DNA from: Brumimicrobium sp033722555
Lineage (GTDB): Bacteria; Bacteroidota; Bacteroidia; Flavobacteriales_D; Crocinitomicaceae
Length of the DNA stretch: 64,000 nt
Assembly: GCA_033722555.1 (NCBI GenBank)
Contig: JAWVYS010000001.1
Coordinates: forward strand, 124,001 to 188,000
Direction: 5' to 3'
A model generated the notes under the pieces. It made no database searches and was not told the origin of the DNA. It saw only the letters and a list, made by a program, of their open reading frames with translations. Below, one piece after another: positions 1-8,095 of this stretch. The translations under genes were made by a program, and so were the position numbers. How positions within the stretch are numbered: the first letter of the stretch is position 1; each line of letters starts with the position of its first letter.

Positions 1-365
1 ACTGTGACAGATCCTGCGCCTTGAGCCGGAGCTTTACCGCCAAAAAATTCCGCACCGGTAATTTGAATACTGGCTCCGTTTAAATTGAATTTTTGCGACA
101 TTGCTTCATTATCGCTTTGCCAAATCTCAAAATTGTAAAAGTTAGAGGCGCCTAATACTTGTTCTTTTGTCTGTACATACCTGATGGTATCAATACAAAG
201 AGTAGATTTCGGGGCGTCAAGGTTTATGTCTAGCGCGCCTGACTCTAAAGCGGGTAAATTCACCTTGTTAAAGGTTTGAACCGGTCTTGTTGATTTTTGA
301 ATTTGGCTGAATGCCATGGATCCAACAGAAACTGTCAGAAATAATAGTAAATTTTTGATTTTCAT
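1..365 (-). CDS. Secreted protein, N-terminal part only (runs off the left edge)
   Basis: The reading frame opens at the ATG at 365-363 and continues off the left edge, giving about 121 residues. Residues 1-20 form a typical signal peptide: two lysines near the start, a leucine-rich core, then Ala-Phe-Ser-Gln as a likely cleavage region. The following part is hydrophilic, with no recognisable catalytic motif in what is visible. Bacteroidota proteins with this kind of N-terminus are often T9SS cargo, with the sorting domain at the C-terminus, but that end is outside the window, so this is inference. The gene points the same way as ssb, which lies 162 bp upstream, and I see no strong terminator between them. 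Function unknown. Confidence 0.7.
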   Translation of the reverse strand, partial: MKIKNLLLFLTVSVGSMAFSQIQKSTRPVQTFNKVNLPALESGALDINLDAPKSTLCIDTIRYVQTKEQVLGASNFYNFEIWQSDNEAMSQKFNLNGASIQITGAEFFGGKAPAQGAGSVT

Positions 366-527
366 AATAAATTTTTTAAAGTTAATTAGTGGCAACCAAT
401 TGTTGAAAAAACTATACAGACCAAAAAACTGTAAGATCCGCTGATTATTTTATTCAACAATAAATTGCAATTGAGCACGAAGTTAAAGCCTTCATAAGAA
501 ATGGCCAAATGTAAAGAGGTTTTTTTA

Positions 528-959
528 TTAGAAGTCGTCTTCTCCTAAGCTGTAATCATCGATTCCGGTATCATAATTATCATCAAAATCTTCCTCTTCA
601 TCATCGGAAGAACTGCCTTTACTCGGTCGTAAAATATTGGTCTTAGATATATTGAGTCGAATCTCTGTTTTAATAGAACCGTCTTCTTGAGGGTAGGCTT
701 TGGCGAAAGGAGTTCCTACCAACTCTACGAGGGCACCGCTTTTAAGGAAGTCGAGAATACGCATATTGGCACCTTCTTTCTTCCAAATGGTGCAGTTCAC
801 CCAAGTTGTTTTAGTTCTGGACTCCCCAGTTTTTTTATCTCTCCAGTTTTTATTGTGAGCTACAGGGAAATTGATTGCAATCACACCTCTGTCCATTGTC
901 TTGGTGGTAGCGTCCCTGCCAATGTTCCCTATTAATCTTGTTTCAAATACCGTAGCCAT
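528..959 (-). CDS. ssb: Single-stranded DNA-binding protein
   Basis: SSB coats single-stranded DNA during replication, recombination and repair and recruits partner proteins through its C-terminal tip. The protein is 143 residues. Residues 1-105 form the OB fold, with the family pattern of Asn-Ile-Gly-Arg near residue 12 and Trp-Val-Asn-Cys near residue 53. Residues 115-143 are a low-complexity acidic tail rich in Asp and Glu. The tip ends Gly-Glu-Asp-Asp-Phe, which keeps the terminal Phe but lacks the Ile-Pro or Leu-Pro usual before it. The upstream neighbour on the same strand is the O-antigen-ligase-like gene, whose stop lies 72 bp away, so ssb may have its own promoter, although I found no clear -7 box. 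Confidence 0.95.
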   Translation of the reverse strand: MATVFETRLIGNIGRDATTKTMDRGVIAINFPVAHNKNWRDKKTGESRTKTTWVNCTIWKKEGANMRILDFLKSGALVELVGTPFAKAYPQEDGSIKTEIRLNISKTNILRPSKGSSSDDEEEDFDDNYDTGIDDYSLGEDDF

Positions 960-1031
960 TGTAAGTAATTTTTAATGAATTTAATTGAAATTAACCCTCT
1001 AATATAATTATTCTCTTACTCGGGCGCAAAT

Positions 1032-2621
1032 TCAGTGCTTCATTTCTAACTTGTCGGATTGTTTTCCTTCGAAACTGTCCGGGTGGTTTTGTAGGCTTAA
1101 TCCTAAGAAAAGCGCTATAAAAGTTATTCCCTGCTGGGTTTCCAGCGTATCTTCCGATAAAAAAGAACCTATCGCAATAGCTGTGAATATTAACCCGATG
1201 AAATTTTTTTGTGAATAACAACGATATCCAAGATAGATCCAAAAAACGGTGAATAATAGAAAGGCAAAGATCCCAAACGAGACCCAAATAGTTAAAAACT
1301 GATTGTGTGCTCTGTTCCAGTGCTCTGTGTCTAATTTACTCTCTAAATCCTGATATGCGCTTACAAAAGCTGACTGTACATCCCCTGTCCCTACACCAAA
1401 CAACCAATTATGTTGGATGATATGTATCGCTGCTTTCCAGTGTTCTACACGCTGTAACAAAGAACTTCCGTCTGGATCCCCTCCGATGGAGTAGTTCCAG
1501 ATCTGGTTCTTTAAGGTGACTATCCGATCACGGGGAGAATTCTGTGCAGCACTTACGCTTGGTACGCCTTGTTCAATGAGGTAAATATCTTCTTTACCTA
1601 GTTTTTGAATTCCTTCGCGGTCTTTTTTATACCCTTTAGAGGAAAGATAGCGCATAAGGGTGAATTTTAACTGATTTCCCGCACGATCAAGTGAATCAAA
1701 TGGTATAGCAGATTGCTCGTTCCAGTGCGCTCTCATTTCTTTTTCTGAAATGAAGGACATAACGTGTTGTCCGTTTTCAAACCAAAGGAAAGTAGTGTCG
1801 TGATAATAAGGATTTCCTAAGGGGGTAAATTCAGGTAAATCTCCGAATATTACGTTTCTTTCTTCCGGATAAAAATACTTACCCACTTGATAAACACCCA
1901 GGAAAATTATGAAGCCAAAAAATATCAGTATAAAACGGCGATAGCTGACCTTTGGAACACTTCGAATTCCGAAAATTATGGCTGCTCCAACAGCAAAACA
2001 CATAGCAATATATCCACTGAGCACCTGACCAATCAAGGTATAAAATCCAAACCAAACGATCAGAGGGATCCAAAGAAAAAACAAGCGGGGTAGAATGAAT
2101 AAAAAGTAAAATGAAATCATTATGCCCATGACTATCAGAAGACTATACCGAATGTGAGAACCAAAAAGAGATAATCCGCGAAAATCCAGAACAATTCCTT
2201 CAGATTTGATCGCATCGAAGTGGAAGTAGTTGATTAATGAAGTAATTAATAGTGAACCTAAGAAACCGAATAAAACGTTGCGCAGGTGCTTTTTCTCCAG
2301 GGGGATTGCAATCAGAGAAAGAGGTATAGCGAGCAGGGGAAGTTTGGTCTTTAAATCCTTCAAGCCGTAACTTAAATCGTTGGAATATAATAATCCGAGA
2401 AGGTGAAGCATGAAGATCAAGACGATAAACCAAAAAACATAACTTTTCCTCCATTTTAGCCAATAACCGCGAAAATCACCTTTAAGAACAAGATTGGAAG
2501 CCAGCCAGATGGTGCCTATCGACATCACCACCTTATTCAAAGGCAAGCCGACAGCTAAAACAAGTGTCCCCACGAATTGCAGGTACTTGTGTGCAGGAAG
2601 GCCAAGGAGCTTATCCAACAT
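1032..2621 (-). CDS. O-antigen ligase / Wzy-like polytopic membrane protein
   Basis: A 529-residue protein with about ten to twelve hydrophobic segments. A large extracytoplasmic loop (about residues 255-400) precedes the conserved Wzy_C-type stretch near residues 395-430, which contains Arg-Val-Glu-His-Trp and a Gly-Val-Gly-Thr-Gly turn. This architecture is typical of the O-antigen ligase/polymerase superfamily, which joins or polymerises glycan chains on undecaprenyl pyrophosphate at the periplasmic face. The specific acceptor cannot be read from the sequence. The start ATG lies 12 bp after the stop of the S41 protease gene, so the two are probably co-transcribed along with rnpA. No glycosyltransferase cluster surrounds it, so it may work with a surface-polysaccharide locus encoded elsewhere. 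Confidence 0.8.
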   Translation of the reverse strand: MLDKLLGLPAHKYLQFVGTLVLAVGLPLNKVVMSIGTIWLASNLVLKGDFRGYWLKWRKSYVFWFIVLIFMLHLLGLLYSNDLSYGLKDLKTKLPLLAIPLSLIAIPLEKKHLRNVLFGFLGSLLITSLINYFHFDAIKSEGIVLDFRGLSLFGSHIRYSLLIVMGIMISFYFLFILPRLFFLWIPLIVWFGFYTLIGQVLSGYIAMCFAVGAAIIFGIRSVPKVSYRRFILIFFGFIIFLGVYQVGKYFYPEERNVIFGDLPEFTPLGNPYYHDTTFLWFENGQHVMSFISEKEMRAHWNEQSAIPFDSLDRAGNQLKFTLMRYLSSKGYKKDREGIQKLGKEDIYLIEQGVPSVSAAQNSPRDRIVTLKNQIWNYSIGGDPDGSSLLQRVEHWKAAIHIIQHNWLFGVGTGDVQSAFVSAYQDLESKLDTEHWNRAHNQFLTIWVSFGIFAFLLFTVFWIYLGYRCYSQKNFIGLIFTAIAIGSFLSEDTLETQQGITFIALFLGLSLQNHPDSFEGKQSDKLEMKH

Positions 2622-2633
2622 ACATTCAAGGGT

Positions 2634-4298
2634 TTAAGAGGGAAGGAGAATTTCCTTGTATTTCTTCTGATTATTCAAAACATCGATTGCTTCTTTGAGG
2701 GCTTTATCGTTTTGAAATGAGTTGATAACACGACCTTCCTGATAATAATATCTTGACACTATTTCACTCTGCAATACATCTTTAATCTGATCCTCGAATA
2801 GTTCCAGGTCTTTTTTTGTAGAAGCTTTTACTTTTTCATAAAGCGCCTCATATTCTCGGATAATATCTTCTTCATAACCCTCCTCTTTTGCCGTTTTTAG
2901 CAACTTCTTCATTTGCTCTTCAGAAGCTGTTGTATACGCGATATCTTTATTGAGTACATAATTTTTAAACGCCTCATATTCCGAATCTGACAGTTTAAAA
3001 TTGTCCGGAGATGCTATGCTTTCGTTAGATAGTACAAATTGTGTTGCATAATCGAAAATGATATTTTCCGCGATCAGCGTTACGGTCAGTCGACCTATTG
3101 ATTCTTCTTCAATTTCAATGTCCGGAACGATTCCCCGACCGTCAATAACTTCTCTTCCATTCTTTGTTTTAAAAACAGTGATTAATGAATCCGGTATTTC
3201 GTCTACCTTATTGTCTGTTTTATGGTAGTAATCCAGTTTTTGCACACATCGTCCTGACGGGGTATAATATTTGGCTATCGTGATCTTGATTTTTGAACCG
3301 TATTTCAGATCAAAATTACGCTGTACCAATCCTTTTCCAAAAGTAGTGTTGCCAATAATAACTCCTCTGTCGAGATCCTGTATGGAACCGGCTACAATTT
3401 CTGAAGCCGATGCGGATGTTTCGTTTACCAAAACAACCACCGGAATTTCAAGGTCAATGGGTTTGTTTCTCGTGTTATAGGTTCTGTTCTCGTCAAGGAT
3501 TCTTCCTTTTGTTTTAACAATGGTTTGATCCTTTGGAACGAAAAAATTTACGATGTCTACCGCTTCAATCAAGAGCCCACCACCGTTTCCGCGTAAATCC
3601 AGGATCACTTTTTTCATGCCCTGACTGACCAATTTTTCATAGGCATCCCGAACGTTTTTGGAGGCTGTTTGAGTAAACGTATTCAATTGGATATATCCAA
3701 TATCCTCACTCACCATGCCCGAATAAGGTATGTCCGGAAGTTTGATTTCATCACGTGTAACTTTGGCCTGACTGACTCCCTTTCCAGGTCTGTCGTATTC
3801 GATGGTAATTGTCGAACCCTTCGTTCCTTTCAAAGCTCCTGATACCTCGTCGCTGTTTTTTCCTTTCATGGATCGGCCGTCGATAGACAATATTTTATCT
3901 CCGGCACGAAGACCCGCTTTATCTGCGGGCATATCTTCATACGGTTCGGCAATCACAACATAATCCCCCACCTGCCTGATCAAAGCGCCGATTCCTCCGT
4001 ATTGCCCGGTGGTCATCATTCTGTAGTCCTCAATGTTGGCCTCATGGTAATAAACAGTGTAAGGATCCAGACTGTTGAGCATGGCGTCAATACCGTTTTT
4101 TGAAATTTCTCCAATTTTCGGATCATCCACATAGTATTTGTCCAGGTTCATGTAAATCAGATCGATTAACTCAAGATTTTTGATAACTTCAAATCCGTTA
4201 CTTTGAGCAAAAACATTGATTTGCAATGAAAGGATGATACAAAGTGAAATTTTCTTAAAAATCGTCATCATAGAATAATTTAACGGTAAAAATATCAT
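2634..4298 (-). CDS. S41 family C-terminal processing protease (CtpA/Prc type)
   Basis: A periplasmic serine protease of the tail-specific/CTP family, 554 residues. A signal peptide ends near residue 32. If translation begins at Met10 or Met11 instead of Met1, the signal peptide has a more usual length. A PDZ domain lies at about 90-175 and the S41 catalytic core at about 195-360. The Ser-Ala-Ser-Ala-Ser-Glu motif and the Phe-Gly-Lys-Gly motif place the Ser-Lys dyad at Ser297 and Lys322, the 25-residue spacing seen in Prc. The C-terminal 150 residues are charged and helical. The first ATG overlaps the stop of rnpA by 4 bp, which suggests translational coupling and supports the longer start. 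Confidence 0.93.
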   Translation of the reverse strand: MIFLPLNYSMMTIFKKISLCIILSLQINVFAQSNGFEVIKNLELIDLIYMNLDKYYVDDPKIGEISKNGIDAMLNSLDPYTVYYHEANIEDYRMMTTGQYGGIGALIRQVGDYVVIAEPYEDMPADKAGLRAGDKILSIDGRSMKGKNSDEVSGALKGTKGSTITIEYDRPGKGVSQAKVTRDEIKLPDIPYSGMVSEDIGYIQLNTFTQTASKNVRDAYEKLVSQGMKKVILDLRGNGGGLLIEAVDIVNFFVPKDQTIVKTKGRILDENRTYNTRNKPIDLEIPVVVLVNETSASASEIVAGSIQDLDRGVIIGNTTFGKGLVQRNFDLKYGSKIKITIAKYYTPSGRCVQKLDYYHKTDNKVDEIPDSLITVFKTKNGREVIDGRGIVPDIEIEEESIGRLTVTLIAENIIFDYATQFVLSNESIASPDNFKLSDSEYEAFKNYVLNKDIAYTTASEEQMKKLLKTAKEEGYEEDIIREYEALYEKVKASTKKDLELFEDQIKDVLQSEIVSRYYYQEGRVINSFQNDKALKEAIDVLNNQKKYKEILLPS

Positions 4299-4693
4299 TT
4301 TTCGGCAGGAGTGTTTTTAATACTCTCAATTAAACGAGAAAACAGTGTATCTATTTTAGCAAGCATAAAACTTTGGTTCTCCTCTTTTTTTCCGGTATAA
4401 ATCAAAAAAAGAGCCAATTGTTCACCGGACTGGGGAAGGTTTTCCTCGATTATGTGTTTATTTTTCCTCACTGCCTCGCGCATAAGCCTCTTTATACGGT
4501 TTCTTTCTACGGCTTTTTTGAAACGTCTCTTTGGGACTGAAAATACTATCTGAAATTTTTTTTCGGTAGGAAGTAGAACGCATTGATAATGCAAAACAAA
4601 AGGATATTGTTTTAGATGAGAGCCTTCAATAAATAAAGCTCCGATTATCTTCTTGCTGCATAAACTGTAGGACTTGCCCAAACTTGAATCCAT
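4295..4693 (-). CDS. rnpA: Ribonuclease P protein component
   Basis: RnpA is the basic protein subunit that binds the RNase P RNA and helps it cut the 5' leader from precursor tRNAs. The 132-residue protein has the family layout: an early Ser-Lys-Lys followed by a Leu-Phe-x-x-Gly segment, a central beta-sheet region, and the RNR motif with Glu-Arg-Asn-Arg-Ile-Lys-Arg near residues 62-68. Its stop overlaps the S41 protease start by 4 bp. Unlike the common bacterial arrangement, rpmH (ribosomal protein L34) is not directly upstream. A -7 box reading TAACTTTG (4698-4705, minus strand) lies only 4 nt before the ATG, which fixes this start and suggests a leaderless message. Confidence 0.95.
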   Translation of the reverse strand: MDSSLGKSYSLCSKKIIGALFIEGSHLKQYPFVLHYQCVLLPTEKKFQIVFSVPKRRFKKAVERNRIKRLMREAVRKNKHIIEENLPQSGEQLALFLIYTGKKEENQSFMLAKIDTLFSRLIESIKNTPAEK

Positions 4694-4697
4694 AGAA

Positions 4698-4705
4698 CAA
4701 AGTTA
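4698..4705 (-). promoter_or_regulatory. -7 promoter box of rnpA (TAACTTTG)
   Basis: The minus strand reads TAACTTTG, matching the Bacteroidota -7 consensus TANNTTTG, followed by TTCT and the rnpA ATG. With transcription starting about 4-5 nt after the box, the mRNA would begin at or next to the start codon. No TTG at the usual -33 distance is visible. Confidence 0.5.
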
Positions 4706-4837
4706 AACTTATAATAAGAATTTTAATCTGTTTGAACGATTCAGTGTAATTGTTTGGCAGTTGCCGATTAGCGTTCTGCAAATTGAAAATCATTTTTGGC
4801 ACGATATCTGAAATCAGGATGATACAAAACAACTATT

Positions 4838-4957
4838 ATGAAAAAGAGAGACCGAAAAAAAGCGCTACAGGTAATGATGAACGCCAACTTAGAGGATTAT
4901 ATCCGTTTCATTAATCGTGTCGTTAGTCAGCAGAATCAATTAGGGAGAGAGGTTTAG
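4838..4957 (+). CDS. Possible small basic protein, 39 residues
   Basis: A 39-codon open frame starts at the ATG at 4838 and ends with TAG at 4955-4957, in the gap between the divergently placed rnpA start and trxA stop. The peptide is very basic at the N-terminus (Met-Lys-Lys-Arg-Asp-Arg-Lys-Lys) and then looks like an amphipathic helix containing Asp-Tyr-Ile-Arg-Phe-Ile-Asn-Arg. Its last 4 nt overlap the trxA stop antisense. I do not recognise a family. The composition looks like a real small protein more than noise, but I found no TANNTTTG box upstream and the length is within chance range. Confidence 0.35.
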   Translation: MKKRDRKKALQVMMNANLEDYIRFINRVVSQQNQLGREV

Positions 4958-5250
4958 ATTACCTTATCTATCTGTTGTTTTAAATCTGCTCTTGACTGCA
5001 TTCCGGCTGCCCGCCAGACAATTTCTCCTTTCTTGAACAACAGAAAGGTGGGAACACCTCTGACTTTATACTTTGCCGACGCTGCCTGATTTTTATCGAC
5101 GTCTATTTTCAGAATTCGTAGCTTCTCGCCATAGTTGTTCTTAATTTCATCAACCACAGGCATCATAGACTGGCACGGGCCACACCAGGTCGCATAAAAA
5201 TCAACCAGAACAGGTGTATCTCCTTGAATTATTTCCTTAAAACTGCTCAT
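4954..5250 (-). CDS. trxA: Thioredoxin
   Basis: A small cytoplasmic thiol-disulfide reductant, 98 residues and essentially one thioredoxin domain. The active site Trp-Cys-Gly-Pro-Cys is at residues 22-26, and the cis-proline appears in Arg-Gly-Val-Pro-Thr-Phe. There is no signal peptide. The protein is somewhat shorter than E. coli TrxA because the N-terminal strand is trimmed. The ATG overlaps the stop of the upstream DUF983 gene by 4 bp, so the two are translated from one message, probably initiated at the DUF983 promoter. The thioredoxin reductase is not in this window. Confidence 0.92.
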   Translation of the reverse strand: MSSFKEIIQGDTPVLVDFYATWCGPCQSMMPVVDEIKNNYGEKLRILKIDVDKNQAASAKYKVRGVPTFLLFKKGEIVWRAAGMQSRADLKQQIDKVI

Positions 5251-5657
5251 TTTTTGTCTTTTTTCTTCTCAAATTCCGTGATGGCCTCTTCATCGTATTT
5301 ACTAAAAAAATTGATCCAGATCAAACGTCCTGCCCTGAATGTTACCGGAGCTAACAGAATCAATATAAGCAAAATATTAATGATATAAACCCAGTAAGGT
5401 GTATCCTGATAGATCAAATAGGTTAAAATGAAGGTTGCAACCGAAAAAGCTACAGTAAGCGCATACCCGACGTACATGGCACCGTAGAAAAATCCTGTTT
5501 CGATCTCGTATTTGTGGCCACATTTTTGGCATCTTTCTTCCATTTTATCGAATTTCTTCGGATGAAAAACACTTTTATGGGTAAATACTTTTCCCTCATG
5601 ACATACAGGGCATTTTCCATTGAAAATACTGTATAATTTCTGGCCTTTCTTGAACAT
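5247..5657 (-). CDS. DUF983 family zinc-ribbon membrane protein
   Basis: A 136-residue inner-membrane protein. The N-terminal half carries two Cys-x-x-Cys knuckles (Cys-Pro-Val-Cys and Cys-Gln-Lys-Cys) expected to bind zinc, followed by two transmembrane segments and a short charged tail. This is the DUF983 pattern, of unknown function. An upstream in-frame start at 5705 would add 16 residues not typical of the family. A -7 box at 5662-5669 lies between the two starts and only 4 nt before the ATG at 5657, so I take the shorter form. It is translationally coupled to trxA. Confidence 0.85.
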   Translation of the reverse strand: MFKKGQKLYSIFNGKCPVCHEGKVFTHKSVFHPKKFDKMEERCQKCGHKYEIETGFFYGAMYVGYALTVAFSVATFILTYLIYQDTPYWVYIINILLILILLAPVTFRAGRLIWINFFSKYDEEAITEFEKKKDKK

Positions 5658-5661
5658 AGTG

Positions 5662-5669
5662 CAAAGATA
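5662..5669 (-). promoter_or_regulatory. -7 promoter box of DUF983-trxA (TATCTTTG)
   Basis: The minus strand reads TATCTTTG, then CACT, then the DUF983 ATG at 5657. It matches TANNTTTG and sits at the same 4-nt distance seen for rnpA and the HU/SPOR gene. No -33 TTG is visible at normal spacing. Confidence 0.5.
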
Positions 5670-5804
5670 GGACTTGGAGTGACTTTTAAAAGTGACTTTT
5701 ATCACAATTTGAGATATTCAATAAATATCCTGATCAGTATAAACCCGCAATAAAACACACATTTGTCAATTCTAAAAATAACAGCGAAATTTGTATCCGC
5801 ATTT

Positions 5805-6869
5805 ATGGAAAAGAAGACTGATATAAGAAAGTTGTCTGAAGAGGAACTGAAGGCACAGATTCGGGAAATGAACGAAAAGGCTTTTCGTGCTTCTCAGATC
5901 TATGAATGGCTGTGGAAGAAAAACGCATCCACTTTTGAGGAGATGTCTAATCTGAGCCTGGAGCTTAGAAACAAATTGGATCAGCATTTCTTCATCGATC
6001 ATATCTCTCTTGACGAACAGCAGATTAGCGCGGATAGAACCATAAAATGTGCTTTCAATGTTGGTACGGGAAAAGTGGTGGAAGGGGTGTTGATTCCGTC
6101 TAGATCACGAATGACAGCATGTATTTCTTCTCAGGTCGGGTGCAGTCTGGCATGTAAATTTTGTGCAACCGGCAAACTGAAATTACTTAAAAATCTGTCT
6201 GCCGGGGAGATTGTCGATCAGGTTGTTTATCTGAGAGACAGGGCGGATCAAATGTATAATCAGCCACTGACAAATATTGTCTATATGGGCATGGGGGAAC
6301 CGTTGCTAAATTATCAAAATGTTATGCAAAGCGTTGATCTGATTACTTCAGAAAAGGGTCTTGGGATGTCTCCGAAAAGAATTACTATTTCTACCGCGGG
6401 CATAGCAAAAATGATTAAGCGTATGGGAGATGATGAAACCAAAGTCAATTTGGCCCTTTCCCTTCATGCGGCCAATGATGAAAAGAGAAATAAGATCATG
6501 GCAATTAATGAGACCAACAATTTAGAGGTTCTTGCGGAAGCCTTGAGATATTTCTATTCCAAAACAGGTACCCGTGTCACGTATGAATACATCATCTTTC
6601 GCGATTTTAACGATGAAATATCAGATGCCAGAGAACTGGCTGAATTCTGCAAGATTATTCCGTGCAAAGTCAATATCATAGAATATAATCCTATCGACGA
6701 CGGCGAGTTTCAACAAGCGGACCCAAAAAAAGTGGATGCATTTGCTGCTTTCCTGGAAGAGAAAAATATCGTGGTTAATATTCGGAGAAGCAGAGGCAAA
6801 GACATAGATGCTGCCTGTGGACAACTTGCAAATAAAAATAAAACGGCAGATAATAGGGTTTTTAAATAA
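5805..6869 (+). CDS. rlmN: 23S rRNA (adenine-2503-C2)-methyltransferase, also methylates tRNA
   Basis: A radical-SAM enzyme that methylates C2 of A2503 in 23S rRNA and A37 of some tRNAs. With the ATG at 5805 the protein is 354 residues. A TTG start at 5763 would add a 14-residue extension unlike the family. The iron-sulfur motif Cys-x3-Cys-x2-Cys is at residues 113, 117 and 120. The methyl-carrying cysteine is Cys338, in Asp-Ala-Ala-Cys-Gly near the C-terminus, and the conserved Glu in Lys-Val-Val-Glu-Gly is residue 93. It is divergent from the DUF983-trxA pair. The purT gene follows on the same strand after 60 bp and has its own -7 box. Confidence 0.97.
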   Translation: MEKKTDIRKLSEEELKAQIREMNEKAFRASQIYEWLWKKNASTFEEMSNLSLELRNKLDQHFFIDHISLDEQQISADRTIKCAFNVGTGKVVEGVLIPSRSRMTACISSQVGCSLACKFCATGKLKLLKNLSAGEIVDQVVYLRDRADQMYNQPLTNIVYMGMGEPLLNYQNVMQSVDLITSEKGLGMSPKRITISTAGIAKMIKRMGDDETKVNLALSLHAANDEKRNKIMAINETNNLEVLAEALRYFYSKTGTRVTYEYIIFRDFNDEISDARELAEFCKIIPCKVNIIEYNPIDDGEFQQADPKKVDAFAAFLEEKNIVVNIRRSRGKDIDAACGQLANKNKTADNRVFK

Positions 6870-6903
6870 TTCCCGATGAAAAAAGTGTTTTTTAAAAAAT
6901 AAA

Positions 6904-6911
6904 TACCTTTG
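6904..6911 (+). promoter_or_regulatory. -7 promoter box of purT (TACCTTTG)
   Basis: TACCTTTG matches the Bacteroidota -7 consensus and lies 18 nt before the purT ATG. No TTG is found at the usual -33 distance. Confidence 0.45.
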
Positions 6912-6929
6912 GCCAAAACATCCTGAAAA

Positions 6930-8093
6930 ATGAAAAAAATCTTGCTTCTTGGTTCCGGAGAATTAGGGAAGGAATTTGCAATCGCAGCGAAAAGATACGG
7001 ACAGGTTGTAATTGCTGTTGACAGTTATGAAAACGCGCCCGCAATGCAGGTGTCGGATAAATCCGAAGTAATAAACATGCTTGACGGTAATGAATTGCAG
7101 CGTATCGTAGATAAACACGTGCCGGATATAATCGTGCCTGAAATCGAAGCGATCAGAACAGAAAAACTTTACGAATTTGAAGATAAGGGGATACAGGTGG
7201 TTCCTTCAGCCAAGGCTGCCAATTACACGATGAATCGTAAGAAAATCAGAGACCTCGCGGCGAAAGACCTGAAGCTAAAAACAGCTGATTACCGGTATGC
7301 ATCTACTCTTGATGACCTAAAAAAGGCCATCGACGAAATCGGGATGCCTTGTGTGATCAAACCTCTTATGTCTTCTTCAGGAAAAGGGCAGTCCGTAATA
7401 AAATCTGAAGATGAGATCGAACAGGCCTGGGAGATTTCACAGACAAAAGGAAGGGGCGACGGACAAGAAGTGATCGTTGAGGCCTTTATCGATTTTGAAT
7501 TTGAAATCACCTTGCTGACGGTTACCCAAAAAAACGGCAAAACGCTCTTTTGTCCTCCGATTGGTCACAGGCAGGAAAGAGGGGATTATCAGGAAAGCTG
7601 GCAACCTCAGCCTATGTCAGAAGGTCATCTTCAAACGGCTCAGGACATGGCAGAGAAGATTACCTCCGCTCTCGGCGGATCAGGCATTTGGGGTGTTGAG
7701 TTTTTCATAGGAAAAGAGGCGGTTTATTTTTCTGAACTTTCTCCCCGACCGCACGATACTGGAATGGTTACACTTGCCGGAACTCAGAATTTCACCGAAT
7801 TCGAATTACACGCAAGAGCCATTCTGGGGATGAATATTCAAAAAATAGCGCATCAAAGGAATGGAGCCAATGCAGTTATTCTCTCAGAAATTGAGGAAGA
7901 AAAAACACCGGAATACTCAGGTATAGAAGAAGCTTCCTCTTTTGAAAAATCCGACATCAGAATCTTTGGCAAACCTGTAACGCGAAAACATCGACGAATG
8001 GGTATCGCTTTCACCTATGACGAAATAGGTAGTAATATAGCGGAACTTAGGAAAAAAGCCACAAAGATTGCGTCTCTGATTAAAGTTCGTTGA
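6930..8093 (+). CDS. purT: Formate-dependent phosphoribosylglycinamide formyltransferase
   Basis: PurT makes formyl-GAR from GAR, formate and ATP, the third step of purine synthesis, without folate. The protein is 387 residues, the usual family length. A Rossmann-like N-terminal domain begins with Leu-Leu-Gly-Ser-Gly-Glu-Leu-Gly-Lys-Glu at residues 5-14. The ATP-grasp domain spans about 110-320, with Lys-Pro-Leu-Met-Ser-Ser-Ser-Gly-Lys-Gly as the phosphate loop and Glu-Leu-Ser-Pro-Arg-Pro-His-Asp-Thr-Gly-Met-Val as the metal-binding strand. Its stop is 2 bp from the stop of the convergent Dph6-like gene. PurD, another step of the pathway, is also in this window at 32.8 kb. Confidence 0.97.
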   Translation: MKKILLLGSGELGKEFAIAAKRYGQVVIAVDSYENAPAMQVSDKSEVINMLDGNELQRIVDKHVPDIIVPEIEAIRTEKLYEFEDKGIQVVPSAKAANYTMNRKKIRDLAAKDLKLKTADYRYASTLDDLKKAIDEIGMPCVIKPLMSSSGKGQSVIKSEDEIEQAWEISQTKGRGDGQEVIVEAFIDFEFEITLLTVTQKNGKTLFCPPIGHRQERGDYQESWQPQPMSEGHLQTAQDMAEKITSALGGSGIWGVEFFIGKEAVYFSELSPRPHDTGMVTLAGTQNFTEFELHARAILGMNIQKIAHQRNGANAVILSEIEEEKTPEYSGIEEASSFEKSDIRIFGKPVTRKHRRMGIAFTYDEIGSNIAELRKKATKIASLIKVR

Positions 8094-8095
8094 TT

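Noticed and set aside
5658..5705. Longer start for the DUF983 protein at 5705
   Set aside because: It adds 16 residues not typical of the family and lies upstream of a -7 box.
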